A stretch of 64,000 nt of DNA from an uncultured Olleya sp. GTDB lineage: Bacteria > Bacteroidota > Bacteroidia > Flavobacteriales > Flavobacteriaceae. How positions within the stretch are numbered: the stretch's first letter is position 1; every line of letters begins with the position of its first letter. A model generated the notes under the pieces. The model ran no database searches and was not told the DNA's origin. It was given only the letters and a program-made list of their open reading frames with translations. The translations under genes were made by a program, and so were the position numbers. Where the stretch lies: the NCBI GenBank assembly GCA_947503885.1, contig CANNFD010000003.1, forward strand, positions 186,001 through 250,000. Reading direction: 5' to 3'. Below, in pieces: positions 1 to 9,215 of the stretch.

Positions 1-754
1 AGATGCTATTACTGCTATGCGTCCTTATTCTGATAAGTTGACTGAGCTTTTACAAAGCTTAAGTGCAACTTTAAAAGAAGATTCTGGAAGTAAATATGCA
101 CAACAACGCGAGGTTGAAAATGTTTTAATTGTATCTATCACTTCTAATAGAGGTCTATGTGGTGCTTTTAATACTAATATTATCAAGCAAACACAACACC
201 TAATTTCTAACGTTTATGCAGGTAAAAAGGTATCTGTCTTAGCAATAGGAAAAAAGGCTAATGATGCATTTGCTAAACAACAACTTATTGTTGGAAATTA
301 CAGTGCATTGTATGACGATTTAACTTTTGATAATGTAGCAAACCTAGCAGAACGTATCATGAAAATGTTTACAGAAGGTGAGTACGATAAAATTGAAATC
401 GTTTACAATAAATTTAAAAATGCTGCGACTCAAATAGTAATGACAGAACAGTTTTTACCAATTAAACCTATTGAAGGTGAAGTTGAAAACAATTCTGATT
501 ATATTTTTGAGCCATCTAAAATAGAGATTGTTGAGCAATTAATACCTAAGTCATTAAAAACTCAACTTTATAAAGGTATTAGAGATAGTTTTGCTTCAGA
601 GCATGGTGCACGTATGACAGCAATGCATAAAGCAACAGATAATGCTACAGAGTTAAGAGATCAACTTAAATTGACTTATAACAAAGCACGTCAAGCTGCT
701 ATTACCAATGAAATATTAGAAATTGTTGGTGGTGCAGAAGCATTAAACAATTAG
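1..754 (+). CDS. atpG: F1F0 ATP synthase gamma subunit (5' truncated by window edge)
   Basis: Central rotor stalk of ATP synthase, coupling proton flow through F0 to catalysis in the alpha/beta hexamer on the cytoplasmic face of the inner membrane. The frame is open to base 2 (residues before the first Met read DAITA), so about 35 N-terminal residues lie upstream of the window. The family hallmark SITSNRGLCGAFN follows soon after the visible start, and the C-terminal helix ends in RQAAITNEILEIVGGA, as in gamma subunits. atpA would be expected just upstream, but that cannot be seen. The last 18 bases of the gene are part of a 31-bp tandem duplication that continues into the 3' flank. Identification is firm; only the start is missing. 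Confidence 0.96.
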   Translation, partial: DAITAMRPYSDKLTELLQSLSATLKEDSGSKYAQQREVENVLIVSITSNRGLCGAFNTNIIKQTQHLISNVYAGKKVSVLAIGKKANDAFAKQQLIVGNYSALYDDLTFDNVANLAERIMKMFTEGEYDKIEIVYNKFKNAATQIVMTEQFLPIKPIEGEVENNSDYIFEPSKIEIVEQLIPKSLKTQLYKGIRDSFASEHGARMTAMHKATDNATELRDQLKLTYNKARQAAITNEILEIVGGAEALNN

Positions 755-809
755 ACGAAGTCAAATTTTTATTATAGCGAAGCATTAAACAATTAGACGA
801 AGTCAAATT
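737..809. repeat. 31-bp direct repeat duplicating the atpG 3' end
   Basis: Bases 737-767 (the last atpG codons, the stop and 13 bases of flank) recur identically at 779-809, separated by 11 bp, so the period is 42 bp. The second copy lies outside the gene and repeats the stop codon. It looks like a recent local duplication, since no differences are seen between the copies. Confidence 0.9.
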
Positions 810-863
810 ATCTTAATGTAAATAATTAAAAATTAGTTCTATTTAATTAGAATTTCAAACATA

Positions 864-899
864 AAAAAAACCTTACTCAATTTGAATAAGGTTTTTTTT
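864..899 (+). terminator. Rho-independent terminator after atpG
   Basis: Left arm 864-880 pairs with 882-898, with one mismatch. The core is CCTTACTCAA against TTGAATAAGG, followed by a run of eight T. It closes the atp transcription unit. Confidence 0.85.
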
Positions 900-944
900 A
901 TGGAATAGATTTTGATTAATTACCTTTATAAAAATTAACAACCT

Positions 945-1418
945 ATGAAATTTATTCAATACATAAGCGTTTCAATACTATCAAGCCTATTATTTATGCA
1001 ATGTTCAAGCGCGCAAAAACTTCAAAAAGAAGCTTCATTTCAAACAGAAAATGCCTATTATCAAAAATGGGTAGCAGGTGTTAAAGGCGGAGGCTCTGGT
1101 ATAAATGTATTTATTCCTGTAACGACTCAAGTTGTAGATGTTAAGTTAGATAGCTTATTTTTTAGAGGAAATAAAGTAGCTTTACAAACCAAACCAACAA
1201 ACCCAACACTATACATTGGATATATTACTACAGCTGTAAACCAACAAGAAGGGTACATATCTAGTACCGTTAAATTACCTTTTGAATTAAAGGATAATGA
1301 AGCAGTAGTTAGTTATATTGAAAATGAAACGACTAAATACATTAAAATTGAAAATTTAGTTGAAAAACAGATGGAACAATACCCAAGTGCTCCGCCTAAA
1401 ACAATAAATAATAACTAA
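945..1418 (+). CDS. hypothetical lipoprotein (paralogue of the next gene)
   Basis: A 157-residue protein of unknown function. The N-terminus has a hydrophobic signal and a lipobox-like FMQCSS with Cys at residue 20, so it is probably a lipoprotein exported to the periplasm or outer membrane. It shares a scaffold with the next gene: a KEA(S/P) segment, then AYYQKWVAGVKGGGSGIN, a DSLFFRG-like strand and a late SYIENETTKY motif. It ends 10 bp before that gene starts, so the two are probably co-transcribed. No catalytic motif is visible. I do not recognise a named family. Confidence 0.8.
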   Translation: MKFIQYISVSILSSLLFMQCSSAQKLQKEASFQTENAYYQKWVAGVKGGGSGINVFIPVTTQVVDVKLDSLFFRGNKVALQTKPTNPTLYIGYITTAVNQQEGYISSTVKLPFELKDNEAVVSYIENETTKYIKIENLVEKQMEQYPSAPPKTINNN

Positions 1419-1428
1419 CGGATTAAAA

Positions 1429-1887
1429 ATGAAACCTACTTTAAAAACGCCATTAGTATTACTAGTTTTAATTTTAGTTTTAAGCTGTAAACCATCACAA
1501 TATGCTTTTCAAAAAGAAGCGCCTTTGCAATTAACACGTGCATATTTTAATAATTGGACAACAGGAGTTAAAATTGGAAGTAACGGAGTTAACATCTACT
1601 TGGCTAACTTAATCCCTGAAAATAACGTAACAATTGATAGCGTTTATTTTAGAAGGATGAAAGGTAAATTATATGAGGCAAAAGGCTTATATAAATCCAG
1701 ATTGACTAAAAGATTGACTAATGCTGAAGATAACGCACTAACTACAACAGGTTTTTTTCCTTTTAAATTAGGAAATAGAGAATGTGCCATAAGCTATATT
1801 GAAAACGGTGTAACCAAATACCATAAAGTAAATTTTGTTGAAGAAAAAGAAGGTGTGTATTACCCAGAGGGACCTCCAAACGATTAA
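1429..1887 (+). CDS. hypothetical lipoprotein, tandem paralogue
   Basis: A 152-residue probable lipoprotein (VLSCKPS lipobox, Cys at residue 20). It matches the preceding gene at FQKEAPLQL, AYFNNWTTGVKIGSNGVN, DSVYFRRMKGK and SYIENGVTKY, so the two arose by tandem duplication. They have since diverged considerably. Function is unknown; the small beta-rich body is consistent with a periplasmic or surface protein. It precedes a flippase gene by about 50 bp, but a shared transcript is only inferred. Confidence 0.8.
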   Translation: MKPTLKTPLVLLVLILVLSCKPSQYAFQKEAPLQLTRAYFNNWTTGVKIGSNGVNIYLANLIPENNVTIDSVYFRRMKGKLYEAKGLYKSRLTKRLTNAEDNALTTTGFFPFKLGNRECAISYIENGVTKYHKVNFVEEKEGVYYPEGPPND

Positions 1888-1940
1888 TTTTTTTAATACT
1901 GCAACAAATTCAATACATTTAAGCCAAATTATAAAGCACC

Positions 1941-3368
1941 TTGAGCGTACTAAAAAAGTTTTTTAAAGACACAATTATCTATGGTTTGGCTACGGTCTTA
2001 CCTCGTCTAATGAACTTTTTTTTAGTTCCGCTTCACACAGGCAAGTTGCAGACTAGTAGCTTCTCTGACAATACAACCTTTTATATTTATGCTGCTTTTT
2101 TTAATGTTCTACTAACTTATGGTATGGAAACTGCTTTTTTTAGGTTTTTTTCTAAATCTGAAGAAAAAGATAAAGTGTTTTCGACCACTTTTATAAGCTT
2201 AGTAGTTACAACAACCCTATTTTTAGTTGGGATATTAATTTTTAGCCAAGAGCTTTCTAGTTGGATAGGTATAAACCAAACCTATTTTAATTTGCTAATT
2301 GGTGTTATCGTTTTAGACACACTTGTTGTAGCACCTTTTGCTTATCTAAGGGCTACTGGAAGACCTATTAAATTTGCCTCTATTAAGATTGCTAATATTT
2401 TAATTTATGTAGCCCTTAATTACTTTTTTCTTTGGGTAATTCCTAAACTCGGTTTACAATTTAATTGGTATGATAGTACGGATTTAGTAAAGTATATTTT
2501 TATATCAAATGTAGTTGCTAGTATATTTACTTTTCTATTATTGACACCTTATTTTTTTAAAACCAAATTACAGTTTAGTACAACTATTTTTAAGCAGTTA
2601 ATTGGTTATGGATGGCCAATAATGGTTGCAGGTTTGGCCTATGTAATTAATGAAAATTTTGATAAATGGATTTTACCAAGTTTATTGGGTAAGGATATAA
2701 ACGGTGCGTATAGCGGATGTTATAAAATAGCTATGTTTATGACTATTTTTATACAAGCTTTTAGACTTGGTGCAGAGCCTTTTTTCTTTTCTCATGCTAA
2801 AGAAAAAAATGCAAAAACAACCTACGCTTTGATAATGAAGTATTTTGTTATTGCTGGAAGTGTCATGCTAATAGTTATAGTATCCTATTTAGATATTTTT
2901 AAAAGCCTATTAGTAAAAGATGAAAGTTATTGGGTAGCTATTAAAATTGTACCAATTGTTTTAGTGGCTAATTTATGCTTAGGTATTTATTTCAATTTAG
3001 CAATTTGGTATAAACTAACGGACAAGACCAGATATGGTATGTACCTATCAATTGTTGGAGCTGTAGTTACAATAGCTTTAAATTTAATTTTGATACCAAA
3101 AATTGGATTTATTGCAGCAGCATGGTCCACTTTAGCAGCCTACGGGATTATGATGATACTATCTTACATTTTAGGTCAAAAGCATTATCCAGTACCCTAT
3201 AATTTAAAACAAATTTTAGGGTATTTAACAATTGCAATTGGATTATCTATTGTAGCTTTAAATACCAATGCTAACTATTATATAAATACTATTTTAGTTT
3301 TAGTATTTTTGGGACTAATACTGATTTTTGAAAAAAAAGAATTAAAACAATTATTAACCTCAAAATAA
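1941..3368 (+). CDS. polysaccharide/lipid-linked oligosaccharide flippase (MOP superfamily)
   Basis: A 475-residue polytopic membrane protein with about 12-14 hydrophobic segments. It resembles Wzx/MurJ-like exporters that flip lipid-linked sugars across the inner membrane. The start is TTG. I accept it because the residues right after it ([22 protein letters not shown]) are the usual N-terminal amphipathic and first-helix region of this family, and the next in-frame ATG would delete them. It heads a same-strand run with dut, a sugar nucleotidyltransferase and envelope proteins, which suggests a role in surface polysaccharide assembly. The substrate cannot be deduced. Confidence 0.85.
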   Translation: MSVLKKFFKDTIIYGLATVLPRLMNFFLVPLHTGKLQTSSFSDNTTFYIYAAFFNVLLTYGMETAFFRFFSKSEEKDKVFSTTFISLVVTTTLFLVGILIFSQELSSWIGINQTYFNLLIGVIVLDTLVVAPFAYLRATGRPIKFASIKIANILIYVALNYFFLWVIPKLGLQFNWYDSTDLVKYIFISNVVASIFTFLLLTPYFFKTKLQFSTTIFKQLIGYGWPIMVAGLAYVINENFDKWILPSLLGKDINGAYSGCYKIAMFMTIFIQAFRLGAEPFFFSHAKEKNAKTTYALIMKYFVIAGSVMLIVIVSYLDIFKSLLVKDESYWVAIKIVPIVLVANLCLGIYFNLAIWYKLTDKTRYGMYLSIVGAVVTIALNLILIPKIGFIAAAWSTLAAYGIMMILSYILGQKHYPVPYNLKQILGYLTIAIGLSIVALNTNANYYINTILVLVFLGLILIFEKKELKQLLTSK

Positions 3369-3400
3369 GGTTCTCCAATGCAGGAAAACTGAAGATGATA

Positions 3401-3835
3401 ATGAACATAAAAATAATAAACAAATCCAATCACCAATTACCACATTACGAGACTATAGCGTCCGCAGGAATGGATTTAAGAGCTAATATATCAGAATCAA
3501 TACAACTTAAACCTTTAGAGCGTACCATCGTTAAAACAGGCTTATTTATAGAATTGCCAATTGGTTTTGAGGCGCAAGTTAGACCTAGAAGTGGTCTAGC
3601 AGCAAAAAAAGGAATTACAGTCCTTAATGCACCCGGAACTATCGACGCAGATTATAGAGGAGAAGTTGGTGTGATTCTTGTTAATCTATCTAATGAAGAT
3701 TTTACTATTGATAACGGAGAGCGTATAGCACAATTAGTCATTGCAAAACATGAACGTGCAGAATGGATTGAAGTAGAAACACTCTCTGAAACCTCTCGTG
3801 GTGAAGGTGGATTTGGAAGTACAGGAACAAAATAA
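3401..3835 (+). CDS. dut: dUTP diphosphatase
   Basis: Hydrolyses dUTP to dUMP and diphosphate, keeping uracil out of DNA and feeding thymidylate synthesis. It is a cytoplasmic homotrimer. All five trimeric dUTPase motifs are visible in order: [32 protein letters not shown] (with the catalytic Asp), ERIAQLVI and the C-terminal [10 protein letters not shown]. Length is about 144 residues, normal for the family. Two ATGs lie two codons apart (3395 and 3401). I chose 3401 because the protein then begins MNIKIINKS, like other flavobacterial Dut proteins. It sits between the flippase and the nucleotidyltransferase. Confidence 0.96.
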   Translation: MNIKIINKSNHQLPHYETIASAGMDLRANISESIQLKPLERTIVKTGLFIELPIGFEAQVRPRSGLAAKKGITVLNAPGTIDADYRGEVGVILVNLSNEDFTIDNGERIAQLVIAKHERAEWIEVETLSETSRGEGGFGSTGTK

Positions 3836-3875
3836 AGAAGAAGCTAATCAATAATAATCGAATCAACTTTTAATT

Positions 3876-4895
3876 ATGAAAATAATAGTACCTATGGCTG
3901 GACGTGGATCTCGTCTAAGACCACACAGTTTAACAGTACCAAAACCACTAATCCCTGTTGCGGGTCAACCAATCGTACACAGGTTAGTTAAAGATATCGC
4001 TAAAGTTTTAGACCAACCAATCTCTGAAATTGCTTTTGTTTTAGGTGACCCAGCTTGGTTTGGTGACGATGTCGTATCAAGTTTAAAAGACTTAGCATCA
4101 AGCTTAGGCGCAAAAGCATCTATTTATAGACAAGACCAACCATTAGGGACAGGTCACGCAATAATGTGTGCTAAAGACTCATTATCAGGACCGGCAGTAA
4201 TCGCTTATGCAGATACGCTAATTAGAGCAGATTTTAACCTTGACCCTGATGCAGATGCTGTAATTTGGGTAAAACAAGTTGACCAACCAGAAGCCTATGG
4301 TGTTGTAAAATTAAATGATAAAAAAGAAATTGTTGAGCTTGTTGAAAAACCAGAACAATTTGTAAGTGATTTAGCAGTAATTGGTATCTATTATTTTAAA
4401 GAAGTCAGCCAGCTTAAAGACCAACTTCAAACCGTTTTAGATAATAATATTATCCATGGTGGAGAGTACCAGATTAACGATGGTATTAAAGGGATGATGT
4501 CTGAAGGAAAAGTCTTTAAAACAGGAGAAGTTAGCGAGTGGATGGACTGTGGTAACAAAGCCATAACTTTAGAAACTAACCAACGTATGTTAGGGTTTTT
4601 AAAAGCAGATGCAGAAGAACAATTAATTTCGGATTCTGTTAAAAATGAAAACTCAACAATTATTCAACCTTGTTATATTGGCAAAAATGTAGTGCTTAAA
4701 AACACCACAATTGGACCTTTTGTATCGGTTGGAAGTAACTGTATTATTCAAGACTCAACAGTTAAAAATAGTCTAATACAAAACCATACTACTATAAAAA
4801 ACGCTAATTTAGACCAAGCTATGATTGGTAATCATGTTAAGTTTGATGGTAAGTTTACTAAAATTAGTATTGGCGATTATTCTGTTTTAGAGTAA
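3876..4895 (+). CDS. sugar-phosphate nucleotidyltransferase
   Basis: A 339-residue GlmU/RmlA-like enzyme that makes an NDP-sugar from a sugar 1-phosphate. The N-terminal nucleotide-binding signature MAGRGSRLRPHS, the TVPKPLIPVAG lysine loop and an AYADTLI metal-site motif are visible. The C-terminal part (about residues 250-339) has the hexapeptide pattern of a left-handed beta helix (IGKNVVL, IGPFVSVGSNCII). The exact sugar cannot be told. Its position between dut and a TPR protein, downstream of a flippase, fits polysaccharide precursor supply. Confidence 0.88.
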   Translation: MKIIVPMAGRGSRLRPHSLTVPKPLIPVAGQPIVHRLVKDIAKVLDQPISEIAFVLGDPAWFGDDVVSSLKDLASSLGAKASIYRQDQPLGTGHAIMCAKDSLSGPAVIAYADTLIRADFNLDPDADAVIWVKQVDQPEAYGVVKLNDKKEIVELVEKPEQFVSDLAVIGIYYFKEVSQLKDQLQTVLDNNIIHGGEYQINDGIKGMMSEGKVFKTGEVSEWMDCGNKAITLETNQRMLGFLKADAEEQLISDSVKNENSTIIQPCYIGKNVVLKNTTIGPFVSVGSNCIIQDSTVKNSLIQNHTTIKNANLDQAMIGNHVKFDGKFTKISIGDYSVLE

Positions 4896-4958
4896 CTAAT
4901 TTCTGCAAAAGCAGTCGTCTTAAAATGTAAGTAAGACTCCCTTTATAAAGGGAAATAT

Positions 4959-6323
4959 ATGAAAAAACAACTATACATATTAGTGTTGCTGTTCGGAATA
5001 TTTTTAATTCCGCAGGTTAATTATGCGCAAATAGATTTTGATAAAAAACCTGATGACGACTTAGGAAACGTTTCAGACGCCTATCAAGAACACTTCTTTG
5101 AAGCATTAAAACAAAAAGGTATTGAGAATTACCAACGCGCAGTCGATAATTTATTAAAATGTATAGAAATTGACGATTCTGAAGCTATTTTATATTTTGA
5201 ATTAGGTAAAAATTATAACAACCTTAAAAACTTTGGCGCAGCAGAAGACGCGCTTAAAATTGCGGTTAGTAAAATACCGGATAACGAGTGGTTTTTAGAC
5301 GAATTATATAGCACTTATATTCAGCAAAAAGAATATAAAAAAGCAATAAAAACAGTTAAGCAATTGGTTAAATACCATCCTGATTATAAAGAGGATTTAG
5401 CTAATATCTATATGCAAACTGGCGATTTTAAAGAAGCACTTAAAATCTTAGACGAGCTAGATAACGAGTTAGGTATTAACAAAGAGCGTGATATTTTAAG
5501 AAACAGAATCTATAATGCAACTGGTCGTAAAAAAGATCAAATTGAAAATTTAGAAGATCGTGTGGATAAAAATCCAGACTCTGAAGACACTTACTTAAGA
5601 TTAATTTATCGCTACAGCGAAAGCGGAGACCTTAAAAAAGCATTTGAAACTGCTAAAAAATTATTAGAAGTTGTACCAAAGTCAGAGCTAGTACATTTAG
5701 CACTATATAAGTTTTATTTAGAAGAGGGTAGTAATGAAAAAGCAATTAAGTCTATGAAAATAGCATTGCAAAGTGCACAAATTAATCCTGAATCTAAAAT
5801 TAAGGTGCTAGCAGATTTTGTAAAATTTGTAAGTAAAAATCAGCAGTATGAGCAAGATTTGGTGGAGGTCACTTCCATGCTAACTAAAATTGAATCTAGC
5901 GGAAAAACATTAGTTGAGCTAGCACAATATTATTTACTTAAAGGCGATAAGCAAAAGGCACTAGATTTTTATCAAGAAGCGCTTCAAAAGGAAGAAGAAA
6001 ACTTTGGTATTTTACGTAACATTATATTGCTTCATATAGATTTAAAACAGTTTACTGAAGCTGAAAAAAAGAGTAACCAAGGATTAGAGGTGTTTCCATC
6101 ACAACCTGTTTTATATTTAGCAAACGGTGTTGCTTTAAACTACCTTAATCGTCCAAAAGAAGCTATTAACAGCTTAGAAATGGGATTAGATTATATTATT
6201 GATGACTCTAAAATGGAAATAGATTTTTATAAACAGTTAGCTAAAGCCTATACTGCAACTAACAATTTTTCTAAAGCAAAAACGTTTACTGATAAAGCTA
6301 AAAAACTAGAAGGCTTAAACTAA
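4959..6323 (+). CDS. TPR-repeat periplasmic protein
   Basis: A 454-residue exported protein. Signal peptide residues 1-23 end near NYAQ. The body is a run of tetratricopeptide helices (for example AILYFELGKNYNNLKNFGAA, ADFKEA-like pairs and KAYTATNNFSKAKTFTDKAKKL at the end). TPR solenoids mediate protein-protein contacts, and no enzymatic domain is visible. The stop codon overlaps the start of the next gene by one base (TAATG), which implies translational coupling with the DUF4292 lipoprotein. A role as scaffold in outer-membrane assembly is inferred only. Confidence 0.85.
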   Translation: MKKQLYILVLLFGIFLIPQVNYAQIDFDKKPDDDLGNVSDAYQEHFFEALKQKGIENYQRAVDNLLKCIEIDDSEAILYFELGKNYNNLKNFGAAEDALKIAVSKIPDNEWFLDELYSTYIQQKEYKKAIKTVKQLVKYHPDYKEDLANIYMQTGDFKEALKILDELDNELGINKERDILRNRIYNATGRKKDQIENLEDRVDKNPDSEDTYLRLIYRYSESGDLKKAFETAKKLLEVVPKSELVHLALYKFYLEEGSNEKAIKSMKIALQSAQINPESKIKVLADFVKFVSKNQQYEQDLVEVTSMLTKIESSGKTLVELAQYYLLKGDKQKALDFYQEALQKEEENFGILRNIILLHIDLKQFTEAEKKSNQGLEVFPSQPVLYLANGVALNYLNRPKEAINSLEMGLDYIIDDSKMEIDFYKQLAKAYTATNNFSKAKTFTDKAKKLEGLN

Positions 6324-7096
6324 TGACATTTAAAACACGCATATCATTTATACTAATACTATTAACCATAGTTATTTCGGGCTGTAAAGGCTCTAAAACC
6401 ATTGTGTCTAATGGAGAGATTGATACAAAATTAACCGCTAAACAACTTATTAAAAACAGTAATAAAGCTAACATTGACTTTAAGTCACTAGTTGGACGGT
6501 TAAAGGTAGAATACGTCCAAGATCAAAAATCAAAAAGCACAACGCTTAGTTTTAGAATGGAAAAAGACAGCACCATCTGGATGAGCTATTTAGGGATTGC
6601 TAAAGTGCTAATCACACCAACAAGAGTGGCGTTTTATAATAAATGGGATAATTCTTATTTTGATGGAGATTTTACCTATTTAAGTAACCTTTTGGGTACA
6701 GATTTAGACTTTGAGAAAGTACAAAACATGCTATTAGGGCAATCGCTTTATAATTTAAACGATGATAAATATGATATCTCAGCAAATGATAAGTCCTATA
6801 TTTTACAACCTAAAAAACAACGTGATTTATTCGAGTTGTTTTTGTTTGTAAATCCTTCACATTTTAAAATGGATTCGCAGGAGATTTCTCAACCAAAAGA
6901 CAAACGTATATTACATATAGATTATCTAACTTATCAAGAAGTGGATAAAAAAACCATACCCGAACAAACCAAGATATTAGCAATAGAAGACGACCAACAG
7001 TTAGAGATTAACCTCGAGCTAAAGTCTGTTAAGTTAAATGAAGACGTCCGTTTTCCGTTTACTATTCCATCTGGTTATAAAAAAATAGAGCTGTAA
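6323..7096 (+). CDS. DUF4292 lipoprotein (LolB/LolA-like fold suspected)
   Basis: A 257-residue lipoprotein with a clear lipobox (VISGCKGS, Cys at residue 21). The central region, with VGRLKVEYVQDQKSKS, WMSYLGIAKVLITPTRVAF and a later LELKSVKLNEDVRFPF, is the DUF4292 pattern widespread in Bacteroidota. That family is thought to be related to lipoprotein carrier proteins, but this is inference from family resemblance. It is translationally coupled to the TPR gene upstream and lies 3 bp before an EnvC-like gene, so the three form one operon. Confidence 0.85.
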   Translation: MTFKTRISFILILLTIVISGCKGSKTIVSNGEIDTKLTAKQLIKNSNKANIDFKSLVGRLKVEYVQDQKSKSTTLSFRMEKDSTIWMSYLGIAKVLITPTRVAFYNKWDNSYFDGDFTYLSNLLGTDLDFEKVQNMLLGQSLYNLNDDKYDISANDKSYILQPKKQRDLFELFLFVNPSHFKMDSQEISQPKDKRILHIDYLTYQEVDKKTIPEQTKILAIEDDQQLEINLELKSVKLNEDVRFPFTIPSGYKKIEL

Positions 7097-7099
7097 TTT

Positions 7100-8332
7100 A
7101 TGAAATATCGTCAATTACTATTTTTAGTTACTTTTTTTGTACTACTAGGCAGTACTTCCGCTTTAGCGCAAAAAAACAAAATAGATCAATTAGAAGCTAA
7201 ACGCTTAGAAATTAAAAATCAGATTAAACAAATAAATGCTTTATTGTTTAAAAATCAATCAAAGCAAAAAAGCCAAACAACTTTAATTGAAGACTTAAAT
7301 TATAAGCTTAGTGTAAGACGTAACTTGATAAAAGTAACCAACCAACAAGCTAATTTGATTAATAGAGAGATTACTGTTAATCAAAAAAAGATATCTGCAT
7401 TGCGTGACGAATTAGCAATTTTAAAAGATAATTACGCTAAAACAGTTTTAAATACTTACAAAAACAAAAGTAGCCAAAGTCGTGTTATGTTTTTGTTGTC
7501 TTCCAATAATTTTAGACAAGCTTACAAGCGTTTACAGTACATGAATCAGTACTCTAAATATCAAAAACAACAAGGAGAAAACATAAAAGAAAAAGCGTTA
7601 AAACTTCAAAATCTAAACTTAGAGTTAGGGCAACAAAAAAAGGCAAAGGACCAATTAATTGCTGAAAACAAAGAAGTGCAAAAAGCACTTGAGGCTGACA
7701 TGAAGCAACATGAAATGGTTATGGCGTCTATTAAAAAGGACCTAACTAAATATGCAGCACAAATAAAAGAGAAGCAAAAACAAGCCAGAGAAGTTGATAG
7801 AGAAATTGATCGTATTATTAAAGAAGCAATTGCTAGTTCTAACAAAAAAGCAGGTAATAAAACTACAACATCAAAATCTTCAAGTACGTTTGCTTTAACC
7901 CCTGAAGCTAAACTATTAGCAGCAGATTTTTTAAGCAATAAAGGTAAACTGGTTTGGCCTGTAGAAAAAGGTTTAGTTAAAGTTAAATATGGTGTACAAC
8001 GTCACCCAACAGATGCATCATTAACTATTAATAGTAGTGGTGTGCGTATTGCAACAGAAGAAAACGCAATTGTAAGATCTGTTTTTAATGGCGAAGTACT
8101 AAAAATTATCATTCAAAAAAGAGGTAATCCTACGGTTTTAATAAAGCATGGTAATTACATCTCTGCGTACCATAATTTAAAGAAAATATCGGTTAAAACA
8201 GGAGATAAAATAGTAACTAAACAAGAAATTGGAGAAGTGTTTACTAATAGCGAAGGCGAAACACTTTTATGGTTTAGTTTGTATAAAAATGACAAATCTG
8301 TTAATCCAGCAGAATGGATTTATAAGATGTAA
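7100..8332 (+). CDS. EnvC-like murein hydrolase activator with degenerate LytM domain
   Basis: A 410-residue periplasmic protein. A signal peptide ends near ALAQ. Residues about 25-250 form long Lys/Gln-rich coiled coils, and a LytM/M23-like domain occupies about 285-410. The domain lacks the zinc ligands of active M23 peptidases: the expected HxxxD region reads SGVRIATEENA, and the terminal HxH strand reads LLWFSLYKND. It therefore fits EnvC-type activators that switch on amidases at the division site rather than cutting peptidoglycan. It ends the envelope operon and is followed by a strong terminator about 200 bp downstream. Confidence 0.87.
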   Translation: MKYRQLLFLVTFFVLLGSTSALAQKNKIDQLEAKRLEIKNQIKQINALLFKNQSKQKSQTTLIEDLNYKLSVRRNLIKVTNQQANLINREITVNQKKISALRDELAILKDNYAKTVLNTYKNKSSQSRVMFLLSSNNFRQAYKRLQYMNQYSKYQKQQGENIKEKALKLQNLNLELGQQKKAKDQLIAENKEVQKALEADMKQHEMVMASIKKDLTKYAAQIKEKQKQAREVDREIDRIIKEAIASSNKKAGNKTTTSKSSSTFALTPEAKLLAADFLSNKGKLVWPVEKGLVKVKYGVQRHPTDASLTINSSGVRIATEENAIVRSVFNGEVLKIIIQKRGNPTVLIKHGNYISAYHNLKKISVKTGDKIVTKQEIGEVFTNSEGETLLWFSLYKNDKSVNPAEWIYKM

Positions 8333-8530
8333 AGCGTGTAAAAACAAGCAATTAAAGTCTTAATCGATAATACATTAATTTTAAATTCACAATTTATAAG
8401 CCTAAAAAGTTTATTAAATAAAGCTAAAAAGATTTTTATATACATTAAGGAAACTGAAAACCAGTATAGCGTATATGAAGTTGAGCTAATTTAATTTACA
8501 AACAGCAAAATATGACTGCAACTAAAAATT

Positions 8531-8569
8531 AAATAAAAAACCCAATGCAAAGCATTGGGTTTTTTATTT
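8531..8569. terminator. bidirectional terminator between convergent genes
   Basis: An 18-bp perfect stem (8531-8548 with 8552-8569, loop AAA) with a core CCCAATGC and A/T tracts on both sides. It can act for the envC-like gene on plus and the thioesterase on minus. In the remaining 8333-8530 I see no ORF or recognisable element. Confidence 0.88.
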
Positions 8570-8573
8570 AATG

Positions 8574-9086
8574 TTATTCAAACAAAGCTTTAAGCTCTGT
8601 AGCATCGTTAGGTTTTATTTTTCCTGCTAGTAGTAAACTTAATTGTTTACGTCTTAAGGCAGCAGCAAATCGCGATTTTTCTAATTCGGTTTCTGGTATT
8701 AACTGTGGTATTGCTACAGGTGTTCCAGTTTCATCTACTGCAACAAAGGTATAAATCGCTTCGTTAGCTTTAGATCGGTTTCCAGACTCTCTGTCTTCTA
8801 CCCAAACATCAATATATATTTCCATGGATGTTTTAAAAGCTCTAGATACTTTTGCTTCAACTGTAACCACACTTCCTAAAGGGACTGCTTTGTTAAAGGC
8901 TACATGATTTACAGAGGCTGTTACAACAATACGTCTAGAATGGCGTCTTGCACTAATACTTGCAGCACGATCCATTCTAGCTAGCAACTCGCCACCAAAA
9001 AGGTTATTTAAAGGGTTAGTTTCACTTGGTAAAACTAAATCTGTCATTATCGTTCTAGAGTGTTCAGCTGTTCTTGCGTTCATCAT
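8574..9086 (-). CDS. acyl-CoA thioesterase, hotdog fold (YciA/ACOT type)
   Basis: A 170-residue cytoplasmic enzyme that hydrolyses acyl-CoA thioesters. The single hotdog domain has the family pattern LPSETNPLNNLFGGELLARMDRAASISARRHS, with the conserved Asn/Gly/Asp active-site helix, followed by VNHVAFNKAVPLGSVV. Two adjacent ATGs (9086 and 9083) are possible starts. A TAnnTTTG promoter element sits about 20 nt upstream, leaving a short leader. It is a single-gene unit. Chain-length preference cannot be read from sequence. Confidence 0.9.
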   Translation of the reverse strand: MMNARTAEHSRTIMTDLVLPSETNPLNNLFGGELLARMDRAASISARRHSRRIVVTASVNHVAFNKAVPLGSVVTVEAKVSRAFKTSMEIYIDVWVEDRESGNRSKANEAIYTFVAVDETGTPVAIPQLIPETELEKSRFAAALRRKQLSLLLAGKIKPNDATELKALFE

Positions 9087-9105
9087 AATTTTTTCTTTTC
9101 AGGCG

Positions 9106-9113
9106 CAAAGGTA
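9106..9113 (-). promoter_or_regulatory. Bacteroidota -7 element of the thioesterase promoter
   Basis: The minus strand reads TACCTTTG, an exact match to TAnnTTTG. No clear -33 TTG lies at the usual distance. Placement just upstream of the start codon supports the assigned start. Confidence 0.6.
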
Positions 9114-9163
9114 AGACGGATTTATAATTTTAGAGCTTTTTTTAGAATTAATTAAGAAATAAA

Positions 9164-9194
9164 AAACCTCGTAAATATATAATTTACGAGGTTT
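9164..9194 (-). terminator. terminator of the HU/SPOR gene
   Basis: A perfect 13-bp stem (9164-9176 with 9182-9194, core CCTCGTAAAT) followed on the minus strand by a T tract. It lies just downstream of the HU/SPOR gene. Confidence 0.85.
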
Positions 9195-9215
9195 AAATAT
9201 AATTAAAAGACTTGT

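Noticed and set aside
7606-7938. 110-codon minus-strand ORF
   Set aside because: It lies entirely antisense to the EnvC-like gene and its protein shows no family motif; the Lys-rich coiled coil on the other strand gives an artefactual Phe/Ser/Cys-rich frame.
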